From assembly GCA_035624785.1 (NCBI GenBank), contig DASPQV010000048.1, positions 62,001 through 126,000 on the forward strand: a stretch of 64,000 nucleotides of DNA, in the 5' to 3' direction. This stretch comes from JAJZNI01 sp035624785 (GTDB lineage Bacteria; Chloroflexota; Dormibacteria; Aeolococcales; Aeolococcaceae). The position numbers were made by a program, and so were the translations under genes. Shown one piece after another: positions 1 to 8,213 of this stretch (positions within the stretch are counted from its first letter, which is position 1; every line of letters begins with the position of its first letter). The notes beneath the pieces are model-generated. The model worked only from the letters and a program-made list of their open reading frames with translations. It did no database searches and was not told the origin of the DNA.

Positions 1-268
1 GCTGGAGGATGACGATCCTCACCCCGTCGGCCCACAGCTGCTTCGAGTAGCCGGCCACGCACAGCATGAAGTCCTGGAGATGGTCGCTGGCTGAGGAGGA
101 GCCGGGCGGTCGGTAGGGTGCGGGAGGCGGGTGAGCGCACTTGAGGGCTGCCAGAGGAGTGATCGCTCTCGGAACGGTCGCCGGCACGGTGATGGTTGAG
201 ATCACGGCGGCGACCAGCACCGCCGCCACGACGGCGTCCAACGACCACCGGAGCCAGAATCTGAGCAT
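1..268 (-). CDS. Membrane-anchored protein, N-terminal part (runs off the left edge)
   Basis: On the minus strand an open frame starts at an ATG at 266-268 and stays open to base 1 (89 codons). It begins MLRFWLRWSLDAVV, followed by an alanine/valine-rich hydrophobic stretch of about 20 residues, as in a signal anchor or uncleaved signal peptide. A proline/serine-rich linker of about 20 residues and the start of a folded domain (CVAGYSKQLWADGVRIVI) follow. I do not recognise the family; the topology suggests an exported or membrane-tethered protein. No clear Shine-Dalgarno sequence precedes the ATG. The hydrophobic segment and high third-position GC support the call, but the C-terminus is missing. 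Confidence 0.5.
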   Translation of the reverse strand, partial: MLRFWLRWSLDAVVAAVLVAAVISTITVPATVPRAITPLAALKCAHPPPAPYRPPGSSSASDHLQDFMLCVAGYSKQLWADGVRIVILQ

Positions 269-711
269 GTCGGACCTGCGCGGAGTCTGCTCCGCCTATG
301 GACCGCCCGGCCGGTTTGTGGCCGGTACGAGTCACCCCGGTCCTCGGGAAGGGCGCCATAGCGCCCGCCGGGGAGATCGATCGGGTCCCCGTCTGGGCGG
401 GGCCGGGGCCTCGCGTCGGCTGAGGCGACGCTGGGCAGCCGGGGCACCACTACTGGGGAGTATATGCTGTCTCGACTCGGATGACCCTGGTAATCAGCTT
501 TCGAGTTACCAGAAACGCAGCAGATAACCCGACCCCTTACGCTCCGGGAATGCCAATTGGGAGAACGGCTTTAGCACAACGCACGGGTCCGGATGCTTGC
601 CGGATATCTCTTTTCTCTTTAACGCCGGCCGAATTCGATCGGAGGAGATGCTCGAGGGACGTGGCGAGCACAGCGCTTGCTGCGTTGGTCCCGCAGTCGG
701 CCCGCCTCGGA
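269..711. other. Intergenic stretch without a supported gene
   Basis: This stretch lies between the divergent 5' end of the left-edge gene and the 3' end of the cyclase gene. It is less GC-rich in its second half than the flanks and carries one copy of the imperfect direct repeat (573-623). A Shine-Dalgarno-like GGAGGAG directly before an ATG at 648 opens only a 42-residue frame that overlaps the end of the minus-strand gene. That frame could be the remnant of a gene once driven from the repeat. A second GAGCACAGCGCTTG motif lies at 666-679. Confidence 0.5.
573..623 (+). repeat. Left copy of an imperfect 51-52 bp direct repeat
   Basis: The core CTTGCCGGATATCTCTTTT (596-614) followed by CTC-TTAAC recurs at 7951-7979 with one inserted T and one substitution. 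An AGCACA-CGC motif exactly 23 bp upstream of the core is present in both copies, while the bases between differ. The pair brackets the cyclase, fusion and ferritin-like genes. It may be a mobile-element boundary or a duplicated promoter/operator region. Confidence 0.7.
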
Positions 712-3700
712 TCAGGACGGCCGGGTGCGGTTGCCGGACCACTCCCGAACGGCGGCCACAGCCTCCCGCTGGCTGAGCGCCGACCCGGCCGCGAACGCCT
801 TGCCGAACCTGTGGTCCCCCAGCGCCTGACGGAGCTGGGTTATCAACTCGGCCTCGGCCCGCCGCATGATCGGCCAGGTGCTGAATCCGGCCCGGCGGCG
901 AAGGCCCTCGGCCGCCCCGCCATACAGGGCTGCGCGCTCGGGCTCGCCCTCCGCTGACGCCAGCTGGGCGAATCCCCCCAGGCAGAGGGTCACGTTGCGG
1001 ATGCTGCGGATGGCAACGCCGAGGTCCAGTGCCTCATCCAGCAGGTCGCGAGCTTCCTCCAGCCTGCCCTGCAGGATGGCCAGGACGGCGAGCTGCCCCC
1101 GGGCGCTCGCGGTCAGCCAGGCGTAGCCGAAGCGATCGGCCAGCTCGCGCATCACGCCCAGGTGCTGCAGAGCCGCGTCGGGGTGGCCGAGCGCGGTCTC
1201 CATGGCGACGAGGGTGTACACGGTCAGAGCCGTGAAGAAGGGCTCGTCGAGACGGCCGAGCTCGTCCAGGCTGGTCGACACCTCTTGGCGGGCGCCCTCG
1301 AAGTCGCCGGTTATCGGTGTCGTCCAGCCGATGGCCAGCTGGCACACGGCGTGCAGGAACGGGTCCTGGATCTCCGCCAGGAGCGGCTGCAGCCTGTCGC
1401 GGGCGGCCAGCGACGCCGCGTCGTCGCCCACCTCGCTGGCAGTCACCGCCGCCGCCCACTCCAGCTCGGCGCGGGCCTGGGGGTCCAGTGATCCGGCGGT
1501 GGGCAGCAATGCCTCGACCCAGGGGCGGGCCTCAGACTGACGGTCGCGCGAATACCAGAAGGGCCACAGGAAGCGGTAGAGGTGGGACAACGGCATGGGG
1601 TCGTGAGCCAGGAACCAGTCCACAGCGGCGGCCAGGTTCTCAGCCTCGGCCTCGAGCAGCTCCAGCCACTCCGCCTGCCCGGTGCCGCGCAGCGGCCGGT
1701 CCGCCCGCCCGGCGAGGGCGAGGAAGTACTCGGCATGCCGGCGCCCGATCTCGCCGGCGTCGGGGCGGGCCGCCAGCCGTTCGGCCATGAAGACACGGAC
1801 CGTCTCCAGCATCCGGCAGCGCAGGGCGGGGCCGGCGCTGTCCAGCTGGACCAGGCTGTGCCGGGCCAGCGCGTCCAGAACGTCCAGCGCCCGGTCCTCG
1901 GCCAGCCCAGCCACACGGGCGGCCGCGTCGATGGTCCATCCGTCGGTGAACACCGCCGCGGTCTCCAGCAGGGACCGCTCGCTCTCCTCGAGCAGGCCCA
2001 CGCTCCACTCCACCGTCGCCCGCAGGGTGCGCTGCCGCTCCGGCAGGTCCACCGCGCCGCTGCCCAGCGCATCCAGGGTGGCGGTCAGCCGGGTTAGCAG
2101 CGCCGCCGGGTCCAGCAGCCGGGTGCGGGCGGCGGCCAGCTCGATCGCCAGCGGCAGGCCGTCAAGCCGCCGGCAGACCTCCGCCACCGCCGCCGCGTTG
2201 CCGTCGGTGAGCCCGAAGCCGGGGCGCACTGCCCGGGCGCGGTCCACGAACAGCGCCACCGCCGGGGCCGGTCCCAGCCCATCGACGGGCGCGACATCGA
2301 CATCGGCGGAGAGGGGCAGCGGCGGCACCGGATACTCCCGCTCGGCGGTCAGCCCCAGGGCGGTGCGGCTGGTGGCCAGGATGGTCACCCCCCGGCAGCG
2401 GGCCAGCAGCTCGCCGATGTCACCGGCGGCGCTCAGCACCTGCTCGAGGTTGTCGAGGATCAGCAGCCAGCGGTCATCGCCGATCCATTCAGCCAGCGCG
2501 AGCAGCGGCGAGCCCCCTCCGGCCAGACTGGCGCCCACCGCCCGGGCCACGTCGGCCATCACCTGCGCGGGGTCGGTCACCGCGGCCAGCGGCACGAAGG
2601 CCACACCCGCGAACCGGTGTCGCACCCGCTCGCCCAGCGCCACCGCGAGGCGGGTCTTGCCGATCCCGCCCGGCCCGGTCAGCGTCACCAGACGCGCCTG
2701 CTCCAATGCGGCGGCGCTCCGCTCCAGCTCGCGCTCGCGGCCGATGAACGAGTTGACCTGCACCGGCAGGTTGCTGGTTTGCACCGCGAGCGTCCGCAGC
2801 GGCGGGAATTCGGCGGGGAGGTCAGCGTGGGTCAGCTGGTACATGCGCTCCGGCTCGGCCAGGTCGCGCAACCGGAACTCCCCGAGCCTCTTCAGCCCGA
2901 ATCCGCGGGCCAGGCGCCCCGGGACAAGGTCGTGAGTGGTCTTGGTCAGGACCACCTGCCCGCCATGGGCGGCGGCCTTCACCCGGGCGCAGCGGTTGAT
3001 CGGGGTGTGGTCGACATCGTCACCCGCGCGCTCACGCGCCTCCCCGGTGTGCAGTCCCATCCGAACCCGCAGCGGGGCTTCCACCGGCCAGGCCTCCGCG
3101 TTCAGCTGGAGCTGGCAGGCGCCGGCAGCCTCGACCGCGGCAACCGCGCTGGGAAAGACGGCGAAGAAGCTGTCGCCCTCTCCACGGGAGGTGACCACCC
3201 TCCCGCCATGTCCGTCGATGACGCCGGCAAGCAGGCGATTGTGCCGCTCCAGGGCCACCTCCATCGCGTCCGGCACCGTCTCCCACAGGCGAGTCGAACC
3301 CTCGATGTCGGTCAGCAGGAAGGTGACCGTCCCGGCCGGAAGGTCGGTGTCCGCGGGCTCGCCCGTCCCGGCCGGCGACACCGCCAGTGTCGAGGCGCTC
3401 ATCGCCACCCCCGCGAAGCTCTCGCTCAAGAGCACGGCAAGGTCGTCGGCCAGCAGCCGCTCCAGCTCTCGGGGTGTGGTGAAGGTCCGGTACGACACGG
3501 CGCCGGACTCGCGGATGCCGTCGAGGAACGTGGTCATCCGTGGCTCCTGGTCGGGAGCCGGACGCTTCAGGTACAGCAGCATCGGCTTGCCCGCCCCCAG
3601 CCGGTATTCATCCTCGAGACCCGAGATCTCCATCCCGGGCGCCACCCAGCCGTAGCGTTCCCAGTAGATGCCCACGAACACCTGGCTCTGCTCCAGGTAC

Positions 3701-3918
3701 GCCTTGTACATCGGGCGCGGCGGGTGCGGCCGGGCGCCGGACTCGTACCAGACCGGGACCAGGTGCAGCCGCCGGATCGCTCGTCGGGCGGCCACTCGCT
3801 CCTCCGCCAGTTCGCCCAGTGTGGAGGAGATGAACACCCGCACTCGCTGGTCGGGGGTGAGGATCACGCGGTCCCGCTCCTCGGGCGGGCGCGTGGTGGT
3901 CACCCGGCGCCCCGGCAC
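712..3918 (-). CDS. DUF4062 - class III nucleotide cyclase - STAND ATPase - TPR-like protein
   Basis: This 1068-residue protein combines four parts. Residues about 25-165 match DUF4062 (VFISSTLGELAEER near the start). Residues about 195-345 are a class III adenylate/guanylate cyclase domain with both metal-binding segments (LLTDIEGSTRLWE and TSRGEGDSFFAVF). Residues about 400-700 are a STAND/NB-ARC-type ATPase with Walker A GPGGIGKT at about 414-421 and Walker B LLILDN near 485. The last ~300 residues are alpha-helical and repeat-like, as in TPR arrays. Such proteins usually act as cytosolic signal sensors whose repeats bind a trigger. The partner or ligand here is unknown. The listed GTG start lacks a Shine-Dalgarno sequence; a GTG at 3867 with GAGGAG nine bases upstream, just before DUF4062, is an alternative. 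It diverges from the fusion gene at 4050 across 131 bp. Confidence 0.85.
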   Translation of the reverse strand: MPGRRVTTTRPPEERDRVILTPDQRVRVFISSTLGELAEERVAARRAIRRLHLVPVWYESGARPHPPRPMYKAYLEQSQVFVGIYWERYGWVAPGMEISGLEDEYRLGAGKPMLLYLKRPAPDQEPRMTTFLDGIRESGAVSYRTFTTPRELERLLADDLAVLLSESFAGVAMSASTLAVSPAGTGEPADTDLPAGTVTFLLTDIEGSTRLWETVPDAMEVALERHNRLLAGVIDGHGGRVVTSRGEGDSFFAVFPSAVAAVEAAGACQLQLNAEAWPVEAPLRVRMGLHTGEARERAGDDVDHTPINRCARVKAAAHGGQVVLTKTTHDLVPGRLARGFGLKRLGEFRLRDLAEPERMYQLTHADLPAEFPPLRTLAVQTSNLPVQVNSFIGRERELERSAAALEQARLVTLTGPGGIGKTRLAVALGERVRHRFAGVAFVPLAAVTDPAQVMADVARAVGASLAGGGSPLLALAEWIGDDRWLLILDNLEQVLSAAGDIGELLARCRGVTILATSRTALGLTAEREYPVPPLPLSADVDVAPVDGLGPAPAVALFVDRARAVRPGFGLTDGNAAAVAEVCRRLDGLPLAIELAAARTRLLDPAALLTRLTATLDALGSGAVDLPERQRTLRATVEWSVGLLEESERSLLETAAVFTDGWTIDAAARVAGLAEDRALDVLDALARHSLVQLDSAGPALRCRMLETVRVFMAERLAARPDAGEIGRRHAEYFLALAGRADRPLRGTGQAEWLELLEAEAENLAAAVDWFLAHDPMPLSHLYRFLWPFWYSRDRQSEARPWVEALLPTAGSLDPQARAELEWAAAVTASEVGDDAASLAARDRLQPLLAEIQDPFLHAVCQLAIGWTTPITGDFEGARQEVSTSLDELGRLDEPFFTALTVYTLVAMETALGHPDAALQHLGVMRELADRFGYAWLTASARGQLAVLAILQGRLEEARDLLDEALDLGVAIRSIRNVTLCLGGFAQLASAEGEPERAALYGGAAEGLRRRAGFSTWPIMRRAEAELITQLRQALGDHRFGKAFAAGSALSQREAVAAVREWSGNRTRPS

Positions 3919-4049
3919 GTTTTCAGGCTCGACCCTGTGGAAGGGCGCGCGGCTCCCCTCTCAGCACTGCAAATCGCCATCGGACTTCGCAACACTATCC
4001 GACCGATGGTCCCCCAGCAAATAACCTATTCGCGCGGCGACTGACTGCC

Positions 4050-6398
4050 ATGGCGACAGTGCTGATCACCCAATGCCTCCAGCGGGACTTCGTGGACCCG
4101 ATCGGCCCCCAGGATCCGCTGCCCAACCTTCTCCATGTCGGCTACGCGGAAGCGACCAGGCTGCTCGGGCCGGATCCGCCGGTGGGGCCGCTCGCCCAGT
4201 TGATCGAGTGGGCCCACGGCCTTCCCGAGGAGCAGATCGACATCGTTCATATCCGTGACTGGCACGATCCGGACGACCCGACCCAGCACGATCACCTCCG
4301 CCAGTTCGGGGCCCACTGCATCCAAGGCTCGACGGGGGCGCGCCTTGTTCTCGGAATGGACGAGCGCGCCGGAACGGCGCGCAACGAGAAGGTCATCAAT
4401 TCGCTGACGCTCAGCGACCTCGAGGGTACCGACCTAGCCGAACACCTCGAACGCATTCGCCAGAGGTCGAGGAGCGGCCGGCTGCGTGTGGGGGTCGTCG
4501 GCGTCTGGACCGAGGCCAAGGTGAGCTTCCTTCTCTACGACCTCAAGACCCGGCTGGGCATCGACGAGCTGGCGACATGCAGCGCCCTCACCGCGAGCGC
4601 CTCGCGCGCCCAGCACTTCAACGCGATGGCCCAATTGGAGAGGATCCTGGGCGTCCGCTGCTTCGAATCCCTGGCCGACTTCGTCGACTGGCTTCACCCT
4701 GGAGCGGAGCTCCACCTGCCCCACCACCCCCCCGGCTTCGAGCCGCGGATCACAGTCTCCGGTGGGGCCACGGTCCTCGATACGGGGGATCGGGCGATCG
4801 TGGCCCACCTCTTCCGGGACAGCACCGAGGTGGACCTCGCATCACTGACAGGAGGCTATTCCGGTGCTCTGGTGTGGCGCGCGACGAGCCACGACGCGCT
4901 GGGTCACCGGCAGGCGCCGTCGGTCGTCAAGGTGGGACCCAATCGCGCGATCGCTCAGGAGCGCGTCGCCTTCGAGCGCGTCGAGGCGGTGCTCGGCAAC
5001 AACGCGCCTCGGGTGCGCGGTTTCGTCGATGTGGGCGAGCGCGCCGGCCTCAAGTACTCCTATGCGGCCATGGGGCAGGGGCGCGTCCGCACTCTCCAGT
5101 CGATGTTTGCCGCCAACGTGGCCACCGACCGCCTCGTCTCAGTGGTGCGGGCCACCTTCGCTGAGGTGCTTCACCCTCTCTACGCCGCCGCCCAGTACGA
5201 GAGGATGCCGCTCCTCGAGCACTACGGGTTCTCGACGTCGCTGGCCCCATCGGTGCGGGAGCATGTCAGCGCTCTCGCTGGCGATGCCGATCGCGATGTC
5301 CTCGAGTTTCCGGACGGTCTCGCCCGGCCCAATGTGTGCACCTTCTACGAGGAGGTGCTCGCCAGGCAGGGGCTCCCCGCGCAGGACTACCACTACGTCG
5401 CCTACGTGCACGGTGATCTCAACGCCGCCAACATCCTGGTCGACAGTCACCACAACGTATGGGTCATCGATTACTTCCATGCCGGTCCGGGTCACGTCCT
5501 CAAGGACCTGGCCAAGTTCGAGAACGACCTGCTCTACCTGCTGACGCCCATCGAGAACGACGCCCAGCTGGTCGAGGCCCTCGCCGTCACTCGGGCGCTG
5601 CAATCGGTGCGCGACCTCAAGGCACCTCTCCGGGAGCGACCTGACGAGGTCCACTCGGCCGAGCTGGTTCGAGCCTGGGAGATGCTCCGGGTCCTGCGCC
5701 GGATCGACGGCCAGCTGTGCCACGAAGACCGTGACCCTCTTCAGCTCCAGGTGGCGCTCCTGCGCTATGCGGTGCACACGCTCGGCTTCCCCGAGGCTTC
5801 CCCGCTACAGAAGCGCTGGGCCCTTGCGGCGGCGTGCTCGTTCAGCGACCAGATCACCAGGACGATCGACGCTGATTCGGCGCTCCGCGTGGATTGGATC
5901 GAGTCGAGCCTCGTTCCCAGGGGCCGTCTGGGGATCACGGTCTGCCCTGGCCGGCGCGACCGCGGCAGGGACCTCGAGACGGACCTGCGCCGGCTTCGCT
6001 CCGACGGCGCCACCACGCTGCTCTGCCTGCTGACCGACGCGGAGCTCCAGTGGGCGGGGGTCGCTGAGCTCGGGGCTCGGGCAAAGGCGGCCGGCCTCGA
6101 CTACCTGCGCCTGCCGATCCCCGACCAGGGGATCCCGGAGGTGGATGAGGCCGTCGCGCTCGTGAACTGGATCAGCGAGGCCACCGAGCGGGGGGCGAGC
6201 GTGGTGCTGGCGTGCATGGGCGGGCTCGGCCGCAGCGGCACCGTTGCCGCGTGCTTCCTGGTCAGCTCCGGGGCGACTGCGGAGGAGGCCATCGCCGCGG
6301 TGCGCGCCGCACGGGGGCCTCGCGCGTTGGAGACGGTGGCTCAGGAGGACTTCGTCGTGGAGTTCGCCGCCTCGGCCAGGCGAATCGCCGAGCCTTGA
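4050..6398 (+). CDS. Isochorismatase-like / APH-like kinase / dual-specificity phosphatase fusion
   Basis: This 782-residue protein has three recognisable parts. Residues 1-215 resemble the isochorismatase/cysteine hydrolase fold, but the triad looks degenerate: the usual Asp position in the first strand is Cys (ITQCLQRDF) and the nucleophile Cys position reads Lys (TEAKVSF). Residues about 240-620 resemble aminoglycoside-phosphotransferase-type kinases. They have a catalytic HGDLNAANIL at 454-463, a metal-binding VIDYFHAG at 472-479 and a candidate ATP-binding lysine in SVVKVG. This part may correspond to the ternary-complex-associated phosphotransferase domains described from NTP-dependent conflict systems. 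Residues about 625-782 are a cysteine phosphatase with P-loop CMGGLGRSGT (722-731) and a likely general acid Asp in LPIPDQG. I infer a regulatory protein with opposing phosphotransfer and phosphatase activities and a non-catalytic N-terminal binding domain. Substrates are unknown. No strong Shine-Dalgarno sequence precedes the ATG. Confidence 0.8.
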   Translation: MATVLITQCLQRDFVDPIGPQDPLPNLLHVGYAEATRLLGPDPPVGPLAQLIEWAHGLPEEQIDIVHIRDWHDPDDPTQHDHLRQFGAHCIQGSTGARLVLGMDERAGTARNEKVINSLTLSDLEGTDLAEHLERIRQRSRSGRLRVGVVGVWTEAKVSFLLYDLKTRLGIDELATCSALTASASRAQHFNAMAQLERILGVRCFESLADFVDWLHPGAELHLPHHPPGFEPRITVSGGATVLDTGDRAIVAHLFRDSTEVDLASLTGGYSGALVWRATSHDALGHRQAPSVVKVGPNRAIAQERVAFERVEAVLGNNAPRVRGFVDVGERAGLKYSYAAMGQGRVRTLQSMFAANVATDRLVSVVRATFAEVLHPLYAAAQYERMPLLEHYGFSTSLAPSVREHVSALAGDADRDVLEFPDGLARPNVCTFYEEVLARQGLPAQDYHYVAYVHGDLNAANILVDSHHNVWVIDYFHAGPGHVLKDLAKFENDLLYLLTPIENDAQLVEALAVTRALQSVRDLKAPLRERPDEVHSAELVRAWEMLRVLRRIDGQLCHEDRDPLQLQVALLRYAVHTLGFPEASPLQKRWALAAACSFSDQITRTIDADSALRVDWIESSLVPRGRLGITVCPGRRDRGRDLETDLRRLRSDGATTLLCLLTDAELQWAGVAELGARAKAAGLDYLRLPIPDQGIPEVDEAVALVNWISEATERGASVVLACMGGLGRSGTVAACFLVSSGATAEEAIAAVRAARGPRALETVAQEDFVVEFAASARRIAEP

Positions 6399-6460
6399 CC
6401 GGCTCGGGCCAGCGTGACCTGTCGGGAAGATCAAAGTCCTGAGCACCGCCGGGTCGGCAA

Positions 6461-6466
6461 TATAAT
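6461..6466 (+). promoter_or_regulatory. Perfect -10 box for the ferritin-like gene (leaderless)
   Basis: TATAAT ends 8 nt before the ATG at 6475, so transcription would start at or within a base or two of the start codon. There is no Shine-Dalgarno sequence and no convincing -35. It lies 63 bp after the fusion gene's stop, so the ferritin-like gene can be expressed on its own. Confidence 0.7.
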
Positions 6467-6474
6467 GCCTGCCT

Positions 6475-7740
6475 ATGCTGACTGAGCCCACCATAGTCGT
6501 TGAACGTCGCAAGGAGTTGACGTATCTCCTCTCCCAGGGTGCTGAGCTCGAGCACGCCCTCATGTGCCAATACCTCTACGCCGCCTTCAGCCTCAAGAGC
6601 ACGCCCGGTCCCGGACTTCGCGACGAGCAGGTGGAGGCCGTCGAGCGCTGGCGCCAGATGGTGCTCAAGATAGCCGGCGAGGAGATGCTGCACTGGGCGG
6701 TGGTCCAGAACCTGCTCACCGCCGTCGGCTCCGCCCCCTACGTGAGCCGTCCCCACATGCCGCACCGGGCGATGGGCTACCCACCCGAGGTGCAGCTTCG
6801 CCTGCTCCCCTTCGGCGAGGCCGCCCTCCAGCATTTCATCTACCTGGAGCGCCCGGAAGGCGTGGACCGTTCCGACGCCGCGGGCTTCGAACCCGTCGGG
6901 GAGGCGCTGGCCCCGATGCGGCCCGACGAGATCGTTCCACGCGGTCAGAACTTCACGACGCAGGGCCATCTGTATCGCGCCATCGAGAGGGGCCTCGCGC
7001 ACCTGGCGGAGACTCTCGGTGCGGATCGGCTCTTCATCGGCCCGGCCTTCCACCAGGCTGAGGAGACCACCTTCCGCTGGCCGGACCTCCATCCGATCAC
7101 CGATCTCGAGGGGGCCCAGCAGGCCCTGGAACGCATCGTCGAACAGGGGGAGGGGGCCACCGGGGACTGGGAGGCGGCCCACTACGGTCGCTTCCTCAAG
7201 GTCCTCGACGAGTACCTGGCGATGCGCAAGGCGGATCCCGACTTCGAGCCGACCCACCCGGTCGTCGCTGCCGGGATGCGTGCCGTCGAGGGAATCGAGC
7301 CAGACGTCTACATCACCGACTCGACCACCGGCGGCTGCTCTGATTTGTTCAACGCCGTGTACGAGCTGTTGCTGCAGATGATCGCCCGCTACTTCGCGTT
7401 TGGGCATGAGACCTCCGAGCAGCGCCAGATCCTGGCCCATGTTGCCGTCGGGCTCATGTTCCAGGCCATCAAACCACTCGGCTTGCTTCTCGCCGGCCTG
7501 CCCGTTGGTCCCGATCATCCAGATGTCACCGCCGGAGCAAACTTCCAGCTGCCCTACCGGGCCAGCTTCCTGCTCCCCCACCGGCGCTCGGCCTGGATCC
7601 GCTTTGCCGAGCGCCTCGACGAGCTCGCCGTCTTCGCGGGCGACCTCCATCCAGCCGGCGGTCAGGCGGTCACGGCCGAGGTTGCGGGCGTCCTCGACGA
7701 GATGTCATCGACCCTGCAGGCTCACGTCGAGTCAGTCTGA
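6475..7740 (+). CDS. VioB-type ferritin-like domain protein
   Basis: This 421-residue protein matches the ferritin-like domain of the VioB/iminophenyl-pyruvate dimer synthase group. Helix 1 has ELEHALMCQYLYAAF (residues 24-38) and helix 2 has GEEMLHW (68-74), giving the E...EExxH pattern of a carboxylate-bridged di-metal site. IVEQGEG followed by a HYGRF segment near residues 220-240 is also typical of the family. Family members couple or oxidise aromatic amino acid-derived imines in bisindole pathways, but no partner oxidase or halogenase gene is nearby. The substrate is therefore unknown. Related stand-alone proteins occur beside regulatory or secretion genes. The start is fixed by the TATAAT box 8 nt upstream. 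Confidence 0.75.
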   Translation: MLTEPTIVVERRKELTYLLSQGAELEHALMCQYLYAAFSLKSTPGPGLRDEQVEAVERWRQMVLKIAGEEMLHWAVVQNLLTAVGSAPYVSRPHMPHRAMGYPPEVQLRLLPFGEAALQHFIYLERPEGVDRSDAAGFEPVGEALAPMRPDEIVPRGQNFTTQGHLYRAIERGLAHLAETLGADRLFIGPAFHQAEETTFRWPDLHPITDLEGAQQALERIVEQGEGATGDWEAAHYGRFLKVLDEYLAMRKADPDFEPTHPVVAAGMRAVEGIEPDVYITDSTTGGCSDLFNAVYELLLQMIARYFAFGHETSEQRQILAHVAVGLMFQAIKPLGLLLAGLPVGPDHPDVTAGANFQLPYRASFLLPHRRSAWIRFAERLDELAVFAGDLHPAGGQAVTAEVAGVLDEMSSTLQAHVESV

Positions 7741-7927
7741 GGTCGGCTGCCAGAACGCGGCAGCTACCGGCTCCGGCCCCGGTGCCGACGGGCTGACATC
7801 GTCGACACCCGCGACCCGGAACCCGTTCGCTGGTGGCGGGCACGCCGGCTCATGCGGCAATCTTCCAGCAAAGAGGAGATAAGCGAAGTCACTACGCTTG
7901 GGCAACCGAGAAGTGGCTCCCGTGCTG

Positions 7928-7979
7928 AGCACAGCGCTTGGCGCGTTCTACTTGCCGGATATCTCTTTTTCTCGTTAAC
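7928..7979 (+). repeat. Right copy of the imperfect direct repeat
   Basis: AGCACAGCGC at 7928, then 13 diverged bases, then the shared core CTTGCCGGATATCTCTTTTT with CTCGTTAAC to 7979, matches 573-623 with the same internal spacing. It is followed 34 bp later by the Shine-Dalgarno sequence and start of a small gene. The left copy is likewise followed by GGAGGAG-ATG, so a shared regulatory role is possible. Confidence 0.7.
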
Positions 7980-8012
7980 TCGGGTACCCTTGCACGTCAA
8001 TCCGGAGGCCGC

Positions 8013-8213
8013 ATGTACCAGCTTGGAGCGGGGCTTCGTGCGGAGGGCGTCGCTTTCCACACCCAGCGCTACCTAGCCGGCGGGAGTAAAGGCGACCTCC
8101 AGATGATCATGGGCTGGCGACCGACGGCAATCCTGGGTCGCTGCGCGTGCCGGGCTGCTGCGGGCCGGGCAGGTGGTACTCGTCGGCGCCCATCCCGGGG
8201 TGACCGGGTGTGA
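8013..8213 (+). CDS. Small uncharacterised protein coupled to the next gene
   Basis: This is a 66-residue frame starting MYQLGAGLRAEGVAFHTQRY. The ATG has a strong Shine-Dalgarno GGAGG four bases upstream (8004-8008). The stop overlaps the GTG start of the next gene as GTGA, the usual sign of translational coupling. The first ~40 residues look protein-like; the C-terminal part is Arg/Gly/Ala-rich and may be unstructured. No family is recognised. A possible -10 (TACCCT, 7985-7990) lies between the direct repeat and the Shine-Dalgarno sequence. Confidence 0.5.
   Translation: MYQLGAGLRAEGVAFHTQRYLAGGSKGDLQMIMGWRPTAILGRCACRAAAGRAGGTRRRPSRGDRV

Noticed and set aside
648..776. 42-codon frame after GGAGGAG downstream of the left repeat
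   Set aside because: It lies antisense over the 3' end of the cyclase gene, has Arg/Pro/Cys-rich composition without domain features, and is better read as a relic or chance frame.
4050..4700. Active isochorismatase/nicotinamidase domain
   Set aside because: The fold is suggested but the Asp and Cys of the triad appear replaced by Cys and Lys, so catalysis is not claimed.
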